Of a DNA stretch of 15,032 nt, positions 1-7,438 are shown one piece after another. A program made the translations under genes and the position numbers. The notes below the pieces were generated by a model that was not told the origin of the DNA, searched no databases, and saw only the letters and a program-made list of their open reading frames with translations. The stretch comes from Chloroflexota bacterium. Lineage in GTDB: Bacteria; Chloroflexota; Dehalococcoidia; JACPPY01. Position 1 is the stretch's first letter, and every line of letters starts with the position of its first letter. The DNA lies in assembly GCA_016189825.1 (NCBI GenBank), contig JACPRR010000172.1, positions 1-15,032 on the forward strand, read 5' to 3'.

Positions 1-70
1 CAGTGATAATGCCAAGCAACAATAACTATTTCGTTTGTATTAGTCAATCGGGATTCACCCGGGGTTCTGG

Positions 71-92
71 ATTCCGGCTCGGGGGCCGGAAT
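71..92. repeat. REP-like palindrome
   Basis: Arms ATTCCGGC (71-78) and GCCGGAAT (85-92) are perfect inverted repeats around a six-base loop TCGGGG. The flanks read CTGG before and GACG after. Elements of this form (CTGGATTCC...GGAATGAC) are dispersed in many copies between genes of various bacteria. Only one copy is in this window, so its repeat status is inferred from form alone. No T-run follows on either side, which argues against a simple terminator. Confidence 0.45.
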
Positions 93-399
93 GACGTTTC
101 GCGGCACGCTCAATGATCGCTTACCGTCAACGGATTGTCAGTTGAAGCTGGGAGACCTTGCGACCGACCGCTACCTCCTGCCTTCTGTCTGCCCTGGCTA
201 GCGCCTTCATGGCTTGGACCAATGGGCGATTGGGATGTGGTCACCTCCCCTGGGTCGTCGGAGCATTGCACTGTACTGAGTTAGTGCAGATTGAAAAGGT
301 TGCAATATATCAGTAATTGATAATGGCTGTAGCAGAAGGAAACAGGCATCTTTAACCGGACAACATGTCACTTATCCATAAATGACCAGCCTGGCGCCA

Positions 400-428
400 T
401 TGACAGGGCATGTGGAGAATGCTAAGGT
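400..428 (+). promoter_or_regulatory. Weak sigma-70 promoter candidate for the TPP-enzyme gene
   Basis: A perfect -35 hexamer TTGACA (400-405) is followed after 17 bases by TAAGGT (423-428), which matches the -10 consensus at only three of six positions. It lies about 120 bases upstream of the start codon at 551. The -35 and spacing are good and the -10 is poor, so this is a candidate only. Confidence 0.25.
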
Positions 429-550
429 ATTACCGACAATCTCAGGGCAAGTATGGCAAAGTCAAACATGACATCTGGCCATACCGGTTTGGATAAGGGA
501 CTGCTGGCGCCCCAGCCGCGAGCGATGAAAAACAGGATCGGAGGAAATTG

Positions 551-2272
551 ATGCACGGATACGCGGCCCTGGCCGACGCGCTTGTCAGGGAGGGCGTAAA
601 GGATGTGTTCACCCTGGCCGGCAGCGATGTCATAGAGTTGCTCCAGGACCTGAGAGACAACAAGAAGGTGCGCGTAGTCTCCGCGCGTCACGAGGCCGCG
701 GCGGCGACCATGGCCGATGCGTACGCCAGGGTAACCGGGGGAGTCGGGGTTTGTACTGCCACACTCGGCCCCGGGATAACCAATGCGGCTACAGCGCTCG
801 TGTCAGCAGCCAGAAATCGGTCGCCGTTGATATTCATCACCAGCGAGGTCCCGCGGACTATAACCGGGACGGGGACCCGCTGTGGCGCCGCCGAACCAGA
901 CCCCAAAACAGGGTACTGGGTTCCGAAGTGGGGGTTTGGTCTGGGCCAGTTCGCGGAAGCGACGGGCGTAACCTGCATGAATGTACGTAGCAAGGAAACG
1001 CTGGCCGAGGATACCCAGGCTGTGTTCCAGCATGTCCGGTCCGGAAAAGGTCCTGTCGTCTTCGCCATACTCAGGTCTATTATGGAAGAAGAGCTTGGCG
1101 GGGAATGGCATTACACCCCATCGGCGGCGCGCAAGCCGGACAGGGTGCGCCCGGATTCGGAAGCAATAGCCAGGGCGGCCGGCATACTGCGCGCAGCAGA
1201 GAAGCCGGTCATACTAGCCGGCCGGGGAGCCTTCGAGTCTCAGGCAGGAGAAGAGATCCGGGACCTGGCCAGGCGGACCGGCGCCCTTCTGGCGAATACA
1301 ACACTCGCCATGGGGTTCTTCGCGGATCATCCGAACAGCATTGGCATAGCCGGTCACCTCGCCTACGAGCCGGCGCAGCGGCTACTCAGGGAGTCGGACT
1401 GCCTTGTCGCGGTTGGATGCAGTCTGAGCGCCCATACCACCGGTTTCGGCATTCTCTTCCCCAGGGCAAAGACCATTCGTATTGACCTGGATCCCGCCCG
1501 GACAGCGAAGGTTGCGCCCCCATCCGTTGGTATTACCGGTGACGCCCGTGTGACCCTCGCGGCTCTGAACAAACAGCTTGACGGGCAGGTCACACGCGAA
1601 AAACGCGGCTGGAACGGTGATGCTGCGTCGCTCGCAGCGGCCGCCCGTGCTGCGCACACAACTTCTCACAATGCGATTCCGGGCACAATAGACCCGGGTC
1701 AACTGGTGATGGAGATAGACCGGATCACCCCGAAAGAACGCATTGTCGCGGTGGACGGCGGGATTTACATGTTCTATCCTGTCGCCGAGGTTCGGGTGCC
1801 AAGCCCGGACCGCTTCGTGTGGTCGGCCAACGATTTCGCCAGCATAGGACTGGGGTTGTTCCAGGGCATTGGGGCCGCGCTGGGCCGTCCCGACCAACAT
1901 GTGATAGTTATCGTTGGTGACGGTGGATTGATGGCGTCCATCCAGGAACTGGATACCGCTGTCCGTTACCGCATACCCATGACCGTCTTCGTCTTCAACG
2001 ACGGAGCGTTTGGATCGATGGTCCACTTGCTGGAGGACAAGAAAGGGAAAAACGGGGATGTTGTGCGCTTTGACAACCCGGAGTTTGCGGATGTCGCCCG
2101 GGCCTTCGGTGCGGTCGGGATGACGGTGCGAAGCAAGGAAGACCTCCAGGCGGTATCCAGGATGATGGGTAAAGGGGACAGGCCGCTTCTCGTTGATGCG
2201 AAGATCGACCCTACCGTAGTGCACGAAACGTGGAAACAGGCGGTTGCTCAAAGGTTAGGCCAACAGGTGTAA
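551..2272 (+). CDS. Thiamine-diphosphate-dependent enzyme, acetolactate synthase/decarboxylase superfamily
   Basis: This 573-residue protein has the three-domain build of ThDP enzymes. The N-terminal pyrimidine-binding domain carries the conserved cofactor-activating Glu (E48, in RHEAAAATMADAYAR) and a GPG turn (LGPGITNA). A central domain follows at about 190-340. The C-terminal pyrophosphate domain carries the ThDP/Mg motif G456-D457-G458 to N483-D484 (VGDGG ... FNDGAFG), 26-27 residues apart as usual. Family members decarboxylate 2-oxo acids and either release an aldehyde or ligate the two-carbon unit. The exact substrate cannot be read here, and no regulatory-subunit gene (ilvN/ilvH) follows, so biosynthetic IlvB is less likely. 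ATG 551 is chosen because GGAGG (540-544) lies six bases before it; an adjacent TTG at 548 is also in frame. The gene is followed after 48 bases by an AOR-family gene, which fits an aldehyde-producing role (inference). Confidence 0.9.
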   Translation: MHGYAALADALVREGVKDVFTLAGSDVIELLQDLRDNKKVRVVSARHEAAAATMADAYARVTGGVGVCTATLGPGITNAATALVSAARNRSPLIFITSEVPRTITGTGTRCGAAEPDPKTGYWVPKWGFGLGQFAEATGVTCMNVRSKETLAEDTQAVFQHVRSGKGPVVFAILRSIMEEELGGEWHYTPSAARKPDRVRPDSEAIARAAGILRAAEKPVILAGRGAFESQAGEEIRDLARRTGALLANTTLAMGFFADHPNSIGIAGHLAYEPAQRLLRESDCLVAVGCSLSAHTTGFGILFPRAKTIRIDLDPARTAKVAPPSVGITGDARVTLAALNKQLDGQVTREKRGWNGDAASLAAAARAAHTTSHNAIPGTIDPGQLVMEIDRITPKERIVAVDGGIYMFYPVAEVRVPSPDRFVWSANDFASIGLGLFQGIGAALGRPDQHVIVIVGDGGLMASIQELDTAVRYRIPMTVFVFNDGAFGSMVHLLEDKKGKNGDVVRFDNPEFADVARAFGAVGMTVRSKEDLQAVSRMMGKGDRPLLVDAKIDPTVVHETWKQAVAQRLGQQV

Positions 2273-2320
2273 CTTCTGGTCGCAACACAAACGACTGAAC
2301 CATTGAAGAAGGCAGCAAAC

Positions 2321-4204
2321 ATGGAAACCCTGTACGGATATGCAGGGAAGCTCCTCAGAGTAGACCTGAGCAGCGGAGCGTTGACGGACGAGCCCATCGA
2401 TCCGCAGACCGCCCGCAAGTTCGTGGGCGGGACGGGGATAGGCACGAAAGTCCTCTATGATGAGGTCCCTCCCGGGGTGGAATGGTCCGACGCCGAGAAT
2501 CGCCTGATCATCGCTTCAGGCCCTTTGGGGGGAACGAGCTATCACGGCTCGGGCACTATATCCGTGGTCAGCAAAGGACCACTCACCAACGGGTCGGTGG
2601 CAACCCAGGCCAACGGCTTCTTCGGCGCGTTTCTCCGGCTTTCAGGCTATGACGGCATCATACTCCAGGGAAAAGCCAGGAAGTGGGCCTATCTCTATAT
2701 CCATGATGAGAAGGCCGAATTGAGGGATGCATCGGGGCTACTTGGCAAGGACACCGTTGAGACGCGTGAAGCCCTGAAGCGCGAGCTTGGACATGGCGAC
2801 AAGCAAATGAGCGTGGTCAGCATTGGCCCGGCTGGCGAGAACCTGGTCAAGTTCGCGGCCCTCGTCGTCGACAAGGGCCACGTCGCGGCGCACAATGGCG
2901 CCGGGGCAGTGATGGGCTCCAAGAAGCTCAAGGCAATTGCCGTGACACGGGGCAAGCTGCGGCTGCCCATAAAGGACAGGGCTCGTGTCACTGCTATTTC
3001 CGACCAGTTGCTCGAAAACTTGATTGCGGCCAAAGACTTCCGGTACACATGGGGAACTCTCAACGCCGTTTGCGAACATACCCTCGCCAATGATGGTTTT
3101 GTGCCAGTGAAGAACTACACCACCTGCATCTGGGACATCGAACGGGCGGAGCTTGAGAAGTTCAGCGGGTGGTATGTTCGCAGTCACTTTGGGCAAAAAC
3201 CCAACGCCTGTTGGGCCTGCCGCCATCATCACTGTCACACTATCACTATCACCGAAGGGCCGTTCAAGGGCTACGTTGGCGAAGAGCCTGAATACGAATG
3301 TCTCGCTGCGTGCGGGCCGGTGATCGGGGTCACCGACGTCGCCGCGGCCATCGTCCTGGCCAACCTGGTCGATCGCCTGGGCATGGATGTCAACGAGGCG
3401 GGATGGGTGCTCGGCCTGGCGATCGAGTTGTTCGACAAGAAGTTGTTGACCATGAAGGAGACAGATGGGCTTCAACTCACCTGGGGTAACTATGACGCGG
3501 CGTCCAAGCTGCTGCAGAACATAGCCAAACGAGAAGGATTCGGCGATGTGCTGGCGGAAGGGGCAATGAGGGCAGCGCAACGTATCGGCGGGGAGGCGCC
3601 CAATATGGCCATTTATTCGATGAAAGGGGCCACGCCCAAGACCCATGACCACCGAAACCGATGGCCGAAGCTCCTCGACACTTGCGTGACTCAGACAGCC
3701 ACCGGCGAGGGCTATATCATGCTCAAGCCGGCTGACCTCGGCCTGGCGATCAACCCGCATGAGAAGCATAATAACTCTGGTGAAGACGCGGTGGCCTGGA
3801 ACGCGCAATGCAAGGGCGCGCTTCACTTCGAGGACTGCCTTGGAGTCTGCAAGTGGCAGTCGAGGGCCGATATGGTATTGCTTGCCGAGGCAGTCAGCGC
3901 AGCAACCGGTTGGGATTTCTCTACCGCTGAGACAATGGAAGTAGGCAAGCGCATCGTCCATCTCCTCAGAGTGTTCAACATAAGGCATGGCCATACCGCT
4001 GAGATGGACGCCCCATCGCCCAGGTATGGCTCAGCGCCAGTAGACGGCCCGTCGCAGGGCAAGACCATTATGGACAGTTGGGCGGAATTGCGCAGCAAGT
4101 ACTACGAGGCAATGGGGTGGGACAGCAGGACGGGGAAGCCTCTTCCCGAAACACTAAGGAGCGCGGGGCTGGAGTATACCATACCGGAGCTATGGGGGAA
4201 ATAG
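2321..4204 (+). CDS. Aldehyde:ferredoxin oxidoreductase-family tungsten enzyme
   Basis: This 627-residue protein starts in typical AOR style (METLYGYAGKLLRVDLSSG). AOR enzymes use a tungsten bis-pyranopterin and a [4Fe-4S] cluster to oxidise aldehydes to carboxylic acids with ferredoxin, in the cytoplasm of anaerobes. Likely cluster ligands are C297, C300 and C305, and C510 in the motif D505-CLGV-C510, matching the pterin/cluster DxxGxC motif. Length agrees with the roughly 600-residue family. One oddity is the spacing: the first three cysteines are C-x2-C-x4-C (CWACRHHHC), where classical AOR has C-x2-C-x3-C, and the insert is His-rich. ATG 2321 is preferred over an in-frame TTG at 2303 because family N-termini begin just before the YGYAGK segment; no strong Shine-Dalgarno is seen for either. 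Co-orientation with the ThDP enzyme suggests aldehyde hand-off. The substrate is unknown; related subfamilies also reduce acids or serve in aromatic degradation. Confidence 0.9.
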   Translation: METLYGYAGKLLRVDLSSGALTDEPIDPQTARKFVGGTGIGTKVLYDEVPPGVEWSDAENRLIIASGPLGGTSYHGSGTISVVSKGPLTNGSVATQANGFFGAFLRLSGYDGIILQGKARKWAYLYIHDEKAELRDASGLLGKDTVETREALKRELGHGDKQMSVVSIGPAGENLVKFAALVVDKGHVAAHNGAGAVMGSKKLKAIAVTRGKLRLPIKDRARVTAISDQLLENLIAAKDFRYTWGTLNAVCEHTLANDGFVPVKNYTTCIWDIERAELEKFSGWYVRSHFGQKPNACWACRHHHCHTITITEGPFKGYVGEEPEYECLAACGPVIGVTDVAAAIVLANLVDRLGMDVNEAGWVLGLAIELFDKKLLTMKETDGLQLTWGNYDAASKLLQNIAKREGFGDVLAEGAMRAAQRIGGEAPNMAIYSMKGATPKTHDHRNRWPKLLDTCVTQTATGEGYIMLKPADLGLAINPHEKHNNSGEDAVAWNAQCKGALHFEDCLGVCKWQSRADMVLLAEAVSAATGWDFSTAETMEVGKRIVHLLRVFNIRHGHTAEMDAPSPRYGSAPVDGPSQGKTIMDSWAELRSKYYEAMGWDSRTGKPLPETLRSAGLEYTIPELWGK

Positions 4205-4311
4205 GCGTGGACTATGAGCAGGGGGAGGACCTGGTCGGAAGATATGAAATGAGCACGATTCGAGAGTAATAACGTTCGCAGGACCGAAGAGTAGGGCAAG
4301 GGAGGAAACAT

Positions 4312-6063
4312 ATGCGATTTCGAGCTTCGAGCAGGATGGTTGCCACGGGAGTATTGGTCCTCATCGTGACACTGGTCACCTTCACCGGCTGCAAACCGGG
4401 CGCTTCGCTCACTACCACGCGGACAACAACGACACCACGGATTGTGTCACAGACCACCTCGACAACTGCAGTGACACAGGCTGCTGGTACCACAACCCAG
4501 ACTGCGAAACCCACGACAGTGCCGGCAGCGGCCCCAAACGGGCCCTACGGAGAGCTGAAGACCGCGGAGCCGGGTTTCAATAAAGAGACGTTCGATCCTC
4601 CAAAATCTGACCGCGTTACGATCCAAGCCTTTTCGGCGCCAATGCTCGACTACCTGGTAAGGCAGGCGCCTGACGGAAAGGAAACTGGAATAGCGGAGAA
4701 GTTCGAGATGGCTCCGGACGGCCTATCATGGATCTTTCATATACGAAAGGGTGTTCTTTTCCATGACGGCACGACTCTGACCGCCAGGGATGTGAAGTTC
4801 AACCTTGACAGGGAGGCTTCAAAGGATGCCTTCAACCCGTACGTCAGAGACGCACAGGACCGCGTGGAGATTACAGATGACTATACGGTCCGGGTCTATA
4901 CCAAAGGCGTGCAACCTTTCTACTGGCGGTTTGTGAGCATGCTTTCAGGAAACCAGGGAGTGATGGCGCCCAAGGACTACATCGAAAAAAACGGGCTCGC
5001 CTACTACCTGAACCGCCCGATAGGCACCGGCCCTTTCAAATTCGTTAGCCGCATCCCCGGAGACAGCGTAGTGTACGAAGCCCTGGACAAGCATTACCGC
5101 AAGGTTCCGGCATTCAAGAAGCTCACGATTTTTGTGGTGCCTGAGGAAACGACTAGAGTGGCAATGTTGAAGACGGGTCAGGCAGACGTCGCCGGATTGG
5201 CCCTTGATTCAGTGCCTTCTGTCGAAGCCGCGGGTCTCAGCACAGCTACTCTCGTTGGCTCTCAGGCCGGGTTTATCCTTTGGGGCGCCTATGACCCGAG
5301 GGCAAAGACCATGCCGGTCGGTGATATCAAGGTGCGCCAGGCGCTTTCCCTGGCCATAAATAGAGAGGAGATCGGCGCCACGGTGTTCCAGAAGAAGATG
5401 CAGCCTGCGATGCCCCCTGGCACCGTGGCTGGACAGCCGGAAATAGACAACGCGTACTGGCAAGCTCAAGCGGCGAAGGCGTATCGGTACGATCCTCAGG
5501 CAGCCAGGCAGCTTCTGAAAGATGCCGGATACCCTAATGGATTTCCCATCAAGCTGTTCAGCTACCCGCTTGGCGCGCTCACCTTCCTGGCCCCTCTCGC
5601 ACCGGTCATACAGGGCTACTGGCTCAAAGTCGGTGTCCAGGCGGAGATAATCCCCATCGACTACACAGTTTTCAGGCAATACGCCCGGTCTGCTCCCAAC
5701 AAGGGCATAGCTGACCAAATGCTCGGGCAAGCTTCGCCCCATGGTTCTGGCTTTAAGGATGTCCCGGGACAGGGTATGTCCACGTACTTCACCATCGCCG
5801 GCTCGTTTGACCTCGGGTCTTCGGCTATCGGCCAAAACGCCGAGCTTGACCGCCTGGTCAACGCGGTTATGAGCGAGCCGGACAACAAGAAACGAGGCGA
5901 CATGTTCGCAAAGGCGCTGCAGTGGGTGTTGGACATGTACGCGTTCATGCCAATTGGCACAGTGCCTGCGGTTATCGGGTATAGAGCCAATGTGAGCCTG
6001 GTTCTGCCACCGACCGCCCCGGCGGTCCCTTTGTACGCTGAGGACGCCATGCACGCGAAATAA
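4312..6063 (+). CDS. ABC transporter solute-binding lipoprotein, family 5 (peptide/nickel type)
   Basis: This 583-residue protein has a basic N-terminus and a hydrophobic segment ending in FTGC with lipidation candidate C27. The -3 position is Phe, slightly atypical for a lipobox. A Thr-rich disordered linker (about 30-70) leads to the SBP_bac_5 domain, with family segments such as LSWIFHIRKGVLFHDGTTLT and ARDVKFNLDRE near 135-165. It should sit outside the cytoplasmic membrane and deliver oligopeptides or other organic solutes to an ABC permease. Start ATG 4312 has GGAGG (4301-4305) six bases upstream. No permease or ATPase gene follows; the next gene is on the opposite strand, so partners must lie elsewhere or have been lost. 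Position behind the ThDP/AOR pair hints at uptake of their substrate (inference). The ligand cannot be predicted from the sequence. Confidence 0.9.
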   Translation: MRFRASSRMVATGVLVLIVTLVTFTGCKPGASLTTTRTTTTPRIVSQTTSTTAVTQAAGTTTQTAKPTTVPAAAPNGPYGELKTAEPGFNKETFDPPKSDRVTIQAFSAPMLDYLVRQAPDGKETGIAEKFEMAPDGLSWIFHIRKGVLFHDGTTLTARDVKFNLDREASKDAFNPYVRDAQDRVEITDDYTVRVYTKGVQPFYWRFVSMLSGNQGVMAPKDYIEKNGLAYYLNRPIGTGPFKFVSRIPGDSVVYEALDKHYRKVPAFKKLTIFVVPEETTRVAMLKTGQADVAGLALDSVPSVEAAGLSTATLVGSQAGFILWGAYDPRAKTMPVGDIKVRQALSLAINREEIGATVFQKKMQPAMPPGTVAGQPEIDNAYWQAQAAKAYRYDPQAARQLLKDAGYPNGFPIKLFSYPLGALTFLAPLAPVIQGYWLKVGVQAEIIPIDYTVFRQYARSAPNKGIADQMLGQASPHGSGFKDVPGQGMSTYFTIAGSFDLGSSAIGQNAELDRLVNAVMSEPDNKKRGDMFAKALQWVLDMYAFMPIGTVPAVIGYRANVSLVLPPTAPAVPLYAEDAMHAK

Positions 6064-6070
6064 CAGGAGG
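6064..6070 (+). promoter_or_regulatory. Orphan Shine-Dalgarno-like sequence after the solute-binding gene
   Basis: The segment CAGGAGG starts directly after the TAA stop (6061-6063) and is a near-perfect ribosome-binding site. No ATG, GTG or TTG occurs at a usable distance; the next bases read TCAGACTACAGCC. The short frame behind it soon runs into the opposing gene's terminator. It may be the remains of a translationally coupled next gene such as a permease, or chance. Confidence 0.35.
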
Positions 6071-6121
6071 TCAGACTACAGCCAGGGCGCGCACCCTCAT
6101 CAATAGACTCGCTGGCCGGGG

Positions 6122-6161
6122 CCATCCCCTGTCCGCGTCAGGGCGAAACACCAGGGGATGG
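6122..6161. repeat. 10-bp perfect inverted repeat
   Basis: CCATCCCCTG (6122-6131) and CAGGGGATGG (6152-6161) can form a 10-bp, GC-rich stem with a 20-base loop. It lies about 60 bases after the stop codon of the solute-binding gene. There is no downstream T-run on the plus strand, so it would be a non-canonical terminator or an mRNA 3'-stabilising hairpin for that gene. Confidence 0.45.
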
Positions 6162-6202
6162 AAGCGAAGAAGCGTGGTCAGGCCACAAACAGCGGCCCAG
6201 GG

Positions 6203-6241
6203 AAAAAGGAAGGGCGGGCATTAGAAAACGCCCGCCCTTCC
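6203..6241 (-). terminator. Rho-independent terminator of the GYD-domain gene
   Basis: GGAAGGGCGGGC (6208-6219) and its exact complement (6230-6241) form a perfect 12-bp stem with a ten-base loop. Read on the minus strand the stem is followed at once by five T residues (complement of 6203-6207), the intrinsic-terminator pattern. It begins two bases after the stop codon of the minus-strand gene. The stem may also slow plus-strand transcription leaving the solute-binding gene. Confidence 0.85.
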
Positions 6242-6243
6242 TC

Positions 6244-6531
6244 TCAGAACTGTATCAGCGTGGTGAAGTCCTTCATGGGCAACGCAGTGAGAGTCTCGTA
6301 GCGCACGTTGCCCCCGGAGGCCTCACGAGTGAGGATGTACATCGCTGTCCGTTCATCCGGGCATTCCAGTATTACCAGGTAATCGTATTGTCCCAACAGG
6401 GCATAGCTCGCGAGCACTTTGCCGCCGGCAGCTTCCGCCCGCTGCACCGCGCGGTCGTGGCGCACTGCAAACGCCTCCAGGTTGCGTATGCCGGTCTCGG
6501 TGGCCTTTCCCAGAACAACGAAGATGGGCAC
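6244..6531 (-). CDS. GYD-domain protein
   Basis: This 95-residue small alpha/beta protein begins MPIFVVLGKATETG and carries the segment LLGQYDYLVILECPDE, which matches the GYD signature region (G-x-YD) of that family. GYD proteins resemble ferredoxin-like dimeric alpha/beta-barrel proteins; their biochemical role is unknown. No catalytic residues can be named. The start is GTG at 6531-6529, with AGGAGG (complement of 6538-6543) six bases upstream, a very good ribosome-binding site. The gene is monocistronic: it has its own near-consensus promoter and an intrinsic terminator right behind the stop codon. It is transcribed divergently from rpsF. Confidence 0.88.
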   Translation of the reverse strand: MPIFVVLGKATETGIRNLEAFAVRHDRAVQRAEAAGGKVLASYALLGQYDYLVILECPDERTAMYILTREASGGNVRYETLTALPMKDFTTLIQF

Positions 6532-6563
6532 AACGCTCCTCCTCGCATGAAACTACAGCTCCC

Positions 6564-6592
6564 AGTATAAGCGGCGCCCTCACGGGTGTCAA
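6564..6592 (-). promoter_or_regulatory. Sigma-70 promoter of the GYD-domain gene
   Basis: On the minus strand, TTGACA (complement of 6587-6592, perfect -35) and TATACT (complement of 6564-6569, five of six -10 matches) are separated by 17 bases. Transcription would start near 6557, giving a leader of about 25 bases that contains the AGGAGG site. Confidence 0.8.
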
Positions 6593-6625
6593 CGCGCCCT
6601 CTACGCCGACCCCGCCGTTTCCAGT

Positions 6626-6654
6626 TTGTGGGCCCCCGACCGCTATGTTATAAT
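6626..6654 (+). promoter_or_regulatory. Sigma-70 extended -10 promoter of the rpsF operon
   Basis: TTGTGG (6626-6631) is followed after 17 bases by a perfect TATAAT (6649-6654). A TG dinucleotide at 6646-6647 gives an extended -10 (TGTTATAAT). Transcription would start near 6661, leaving a leader of roughly 60 bases before the rpsF start at 6720. No other promoter of this quality was seen further down the operon, so it may drive much of the run through ileS. Confidence 0.8.
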
Positions 6655-6665
6655 CGCTCGTCTAT

Positions 6666-6690
6666 GCCTCTCGACAGGCGGTCGCGAGGC
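6666..6690 (+). promoter_or_regulatory. Leader hairpin upstream of rpsF
   Basis: GCCTC (6666-6670) pairs with GAGGC (6686-6690). After a T/C mismatch the stem continues with CGA (6672-6674) and TCG (6682-6684). It sits in the 5' leader between the promoter and the ribosome-binding site. Leaders of rpsF operons in many bacteria hold a hairpin bound by the S6:S18 pair for autoregulation, and both proteins are encoded here. That equivalence is inferred from position only. Confidence 0.35.
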
Positions 6691-6719
6691 GTGTATTGTC
6701 TAATAAGGGGTACGCACTA

Positions 6720-7007
6720 TTGCGAGACTACGAACTCATATACATAGTCAACCCGAACGTGACTGACGAGCAGTTGCCCGGGACGCTGGAAAAGGTGAGC
6801 AAGTTCATCGCGGACAAGGGTGGCGCGGTCGAGAAGGTCGACCAGTGGGGGCGCCGCAAGCTTGCCTATCCAATAAGGCGGTTCACCGAGGGAAACTACA
6901 TCTCCACCAAATTCAAGTTCGCCCCCCGGGGGACGTCTGACCTGGAGAACCACCTGAAGCTCACCGAAGAAGTCATACGCTATCTCCTGGTTCGACTCGA
7001 CGAATAG
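6720..7007 (+). CDS. rpsF: Ribosomal protein bS6
   Basis: This 95-residue protein reads MRDYELIYIVNPNVTDEQLP at its start and contains the S6 segments VEKVDQWGRRKLAYPIRR and EGNYISTKFKF. S6 binds 16S rRNA in the central domain of the small subunit together with S18. Two starts are possible: TTG 6696, adding eight residues without a good ribosome-binding site, and TTG 6720, preceded by AAGGGG (6705-6710) with nine bases of spacing. The second gives the standard S6 N-terminus (M-R-D/K-YE) and usual length, so it is chosen. The gene opens the operon and is followed after 20 bases by ssb. Confidence 0.95.
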   Translation: MRDYELIYIVNPNVTDEQLPGTLEKVSKFIADKGGAVEKVDQWGRRKLAYPIRRFTEGNYISTKFKFAPRGTSDLENHLKLTEEVIRYLLVRLDE

Positions 7008-7027
7008 CTGATAAGGAGGCCGGGGGC

Positions 7028-7438
7028 ATGGCTAGTCTGAACAAAGTATTACTGATAGGGAACGTAGGGACAGATCCTGAAATGCGATTCACCCCTGACG
7101 GCAAGCCGGTGACAACGTTCAGCGTCGCCACCAATCGCTTCCTCCCGCCCTCCGAAGCCGGCGAGCGCAAGCAGGAGACCGAGTGGTTCTCCATTGTCAC
7201 CTGGAACAAGCTGGCGGAGAATTGCAACCAGTTCCTCACCAAGGGGCGGAGCGTATACGTCGAGGGCCGCCTGCACACTCGTAGCTGGGATGGTCAGGAC
7301 GGGCAGAAGCATTACCGGACCGAGGTCATTGCCAACAGTGTCCTGTTCCTGGGCGCCAAGACAGGATCAGCGCCGCTTCCAGGCGACGGGGCGCCGGCGG
7401 CCGAAGGCAACGTCGACCCCGAGGACCTGCCCTTCTAA
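7028..7438 (+). CDS. ssb: Single-stranded DNA-binding protein
   Basis: This 136-residue protein has an N-terminal OB fold (about 1-108) with typical segments [42 protein letters not shown] and [11 protein letters not shown] short linker leads to the acidic tail PEDLPF, which in this family contacts replication and repair partners. It coats single-stranded DNA as a tetramer. The linker is short (about 20 residues). ATG 7028 has AAGGAGG (7013-7019) eight bases upstream. Placement between rpsF and rpsR is the classical arrangement in many bacteria. Confidence 0.97.
   Translation: MASLNKVLLIGNVGTDPEMRFTPDGKPVTTFSVATNRFLPPSEAGERKQETEWFSIVTWNKLAENCNQFLTKGRSVYVEGRLHTRSWDGQDGQKHYRTEVIANSVLFLGAKTGSAPLPGDGAPAAEGNVDPEDLPF

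Larger units (their letters stand above)
1..550. other. Intergenic region upstream of the TPP-enzyme gene
   Basis: No convincing gene is seen on either strand. Short open frames here lack Shine-Dalgarno sequences and recognisable protein motifs. The stretch looks more AT-rich than the rest of the window, especially around 290-380. It contains one REP-like palindrome (71-92), a short inverted repeat with arms TGCACT (267-272) and AGTGCA (283-288), and a TTGACA hexamer at 400-405. The ribosome-binding site of the next gene (GGAGG, 540-544) closes it. The first bases may be the 3' flank of an upstream gene outside the window; no stop codon can be assigned to one. Confidence 0.6.

Noticed and set aside
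267..288. Inverted repeat TGCACT/AGTGCA as an operator
   Set aside because: Six-base arms in a 550-base region arise easily by chance and the site is far from any supported promoter.
548..550. TTG as start of the ThDP enzyme
   Set aside because: Only three bases after GGAGG; ATG 551 with six-base spacing is much better placed.
1382..2251. Minus-strand open frame of 289 codons opposite the ThDP enzyme
   Set aside because: Antisense shadow of a conserved gene without recognisable motifs or ribosome-binding site.
2738..3994. Minus-strand open frame of 418 codons opposite the AOR gene
   Set aside because: It mirrors the codons of a clearly recognisable AOR protein, shows no family motifs, and long antisense frames are expected in GC-rich coding DNA.
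4192..4269. Short plus-strand frame MGEIGVDYEQ... at the end of the AOR gene
   Set aside because: The start is poorly placed relative to GGAG at 4185-4188, only 25 codons, no motif; the gap before the solute-binding gene is otherwise short.
5209..6054. Minus-strand open frame of 281 codons opposite the solute-binding gene
   Set aside because: Shadow frame; the plus-strand lipoprotein with signal peptide and family motifs explains the region.
6696..6719. Longer rpsF starting at TTG 6696
   Set aside because: Adds residues absent from S6 proteins and lacks a good ribosome-binding site; TTG 6720 gives the family N-terminus and has AAGGGG upstream.
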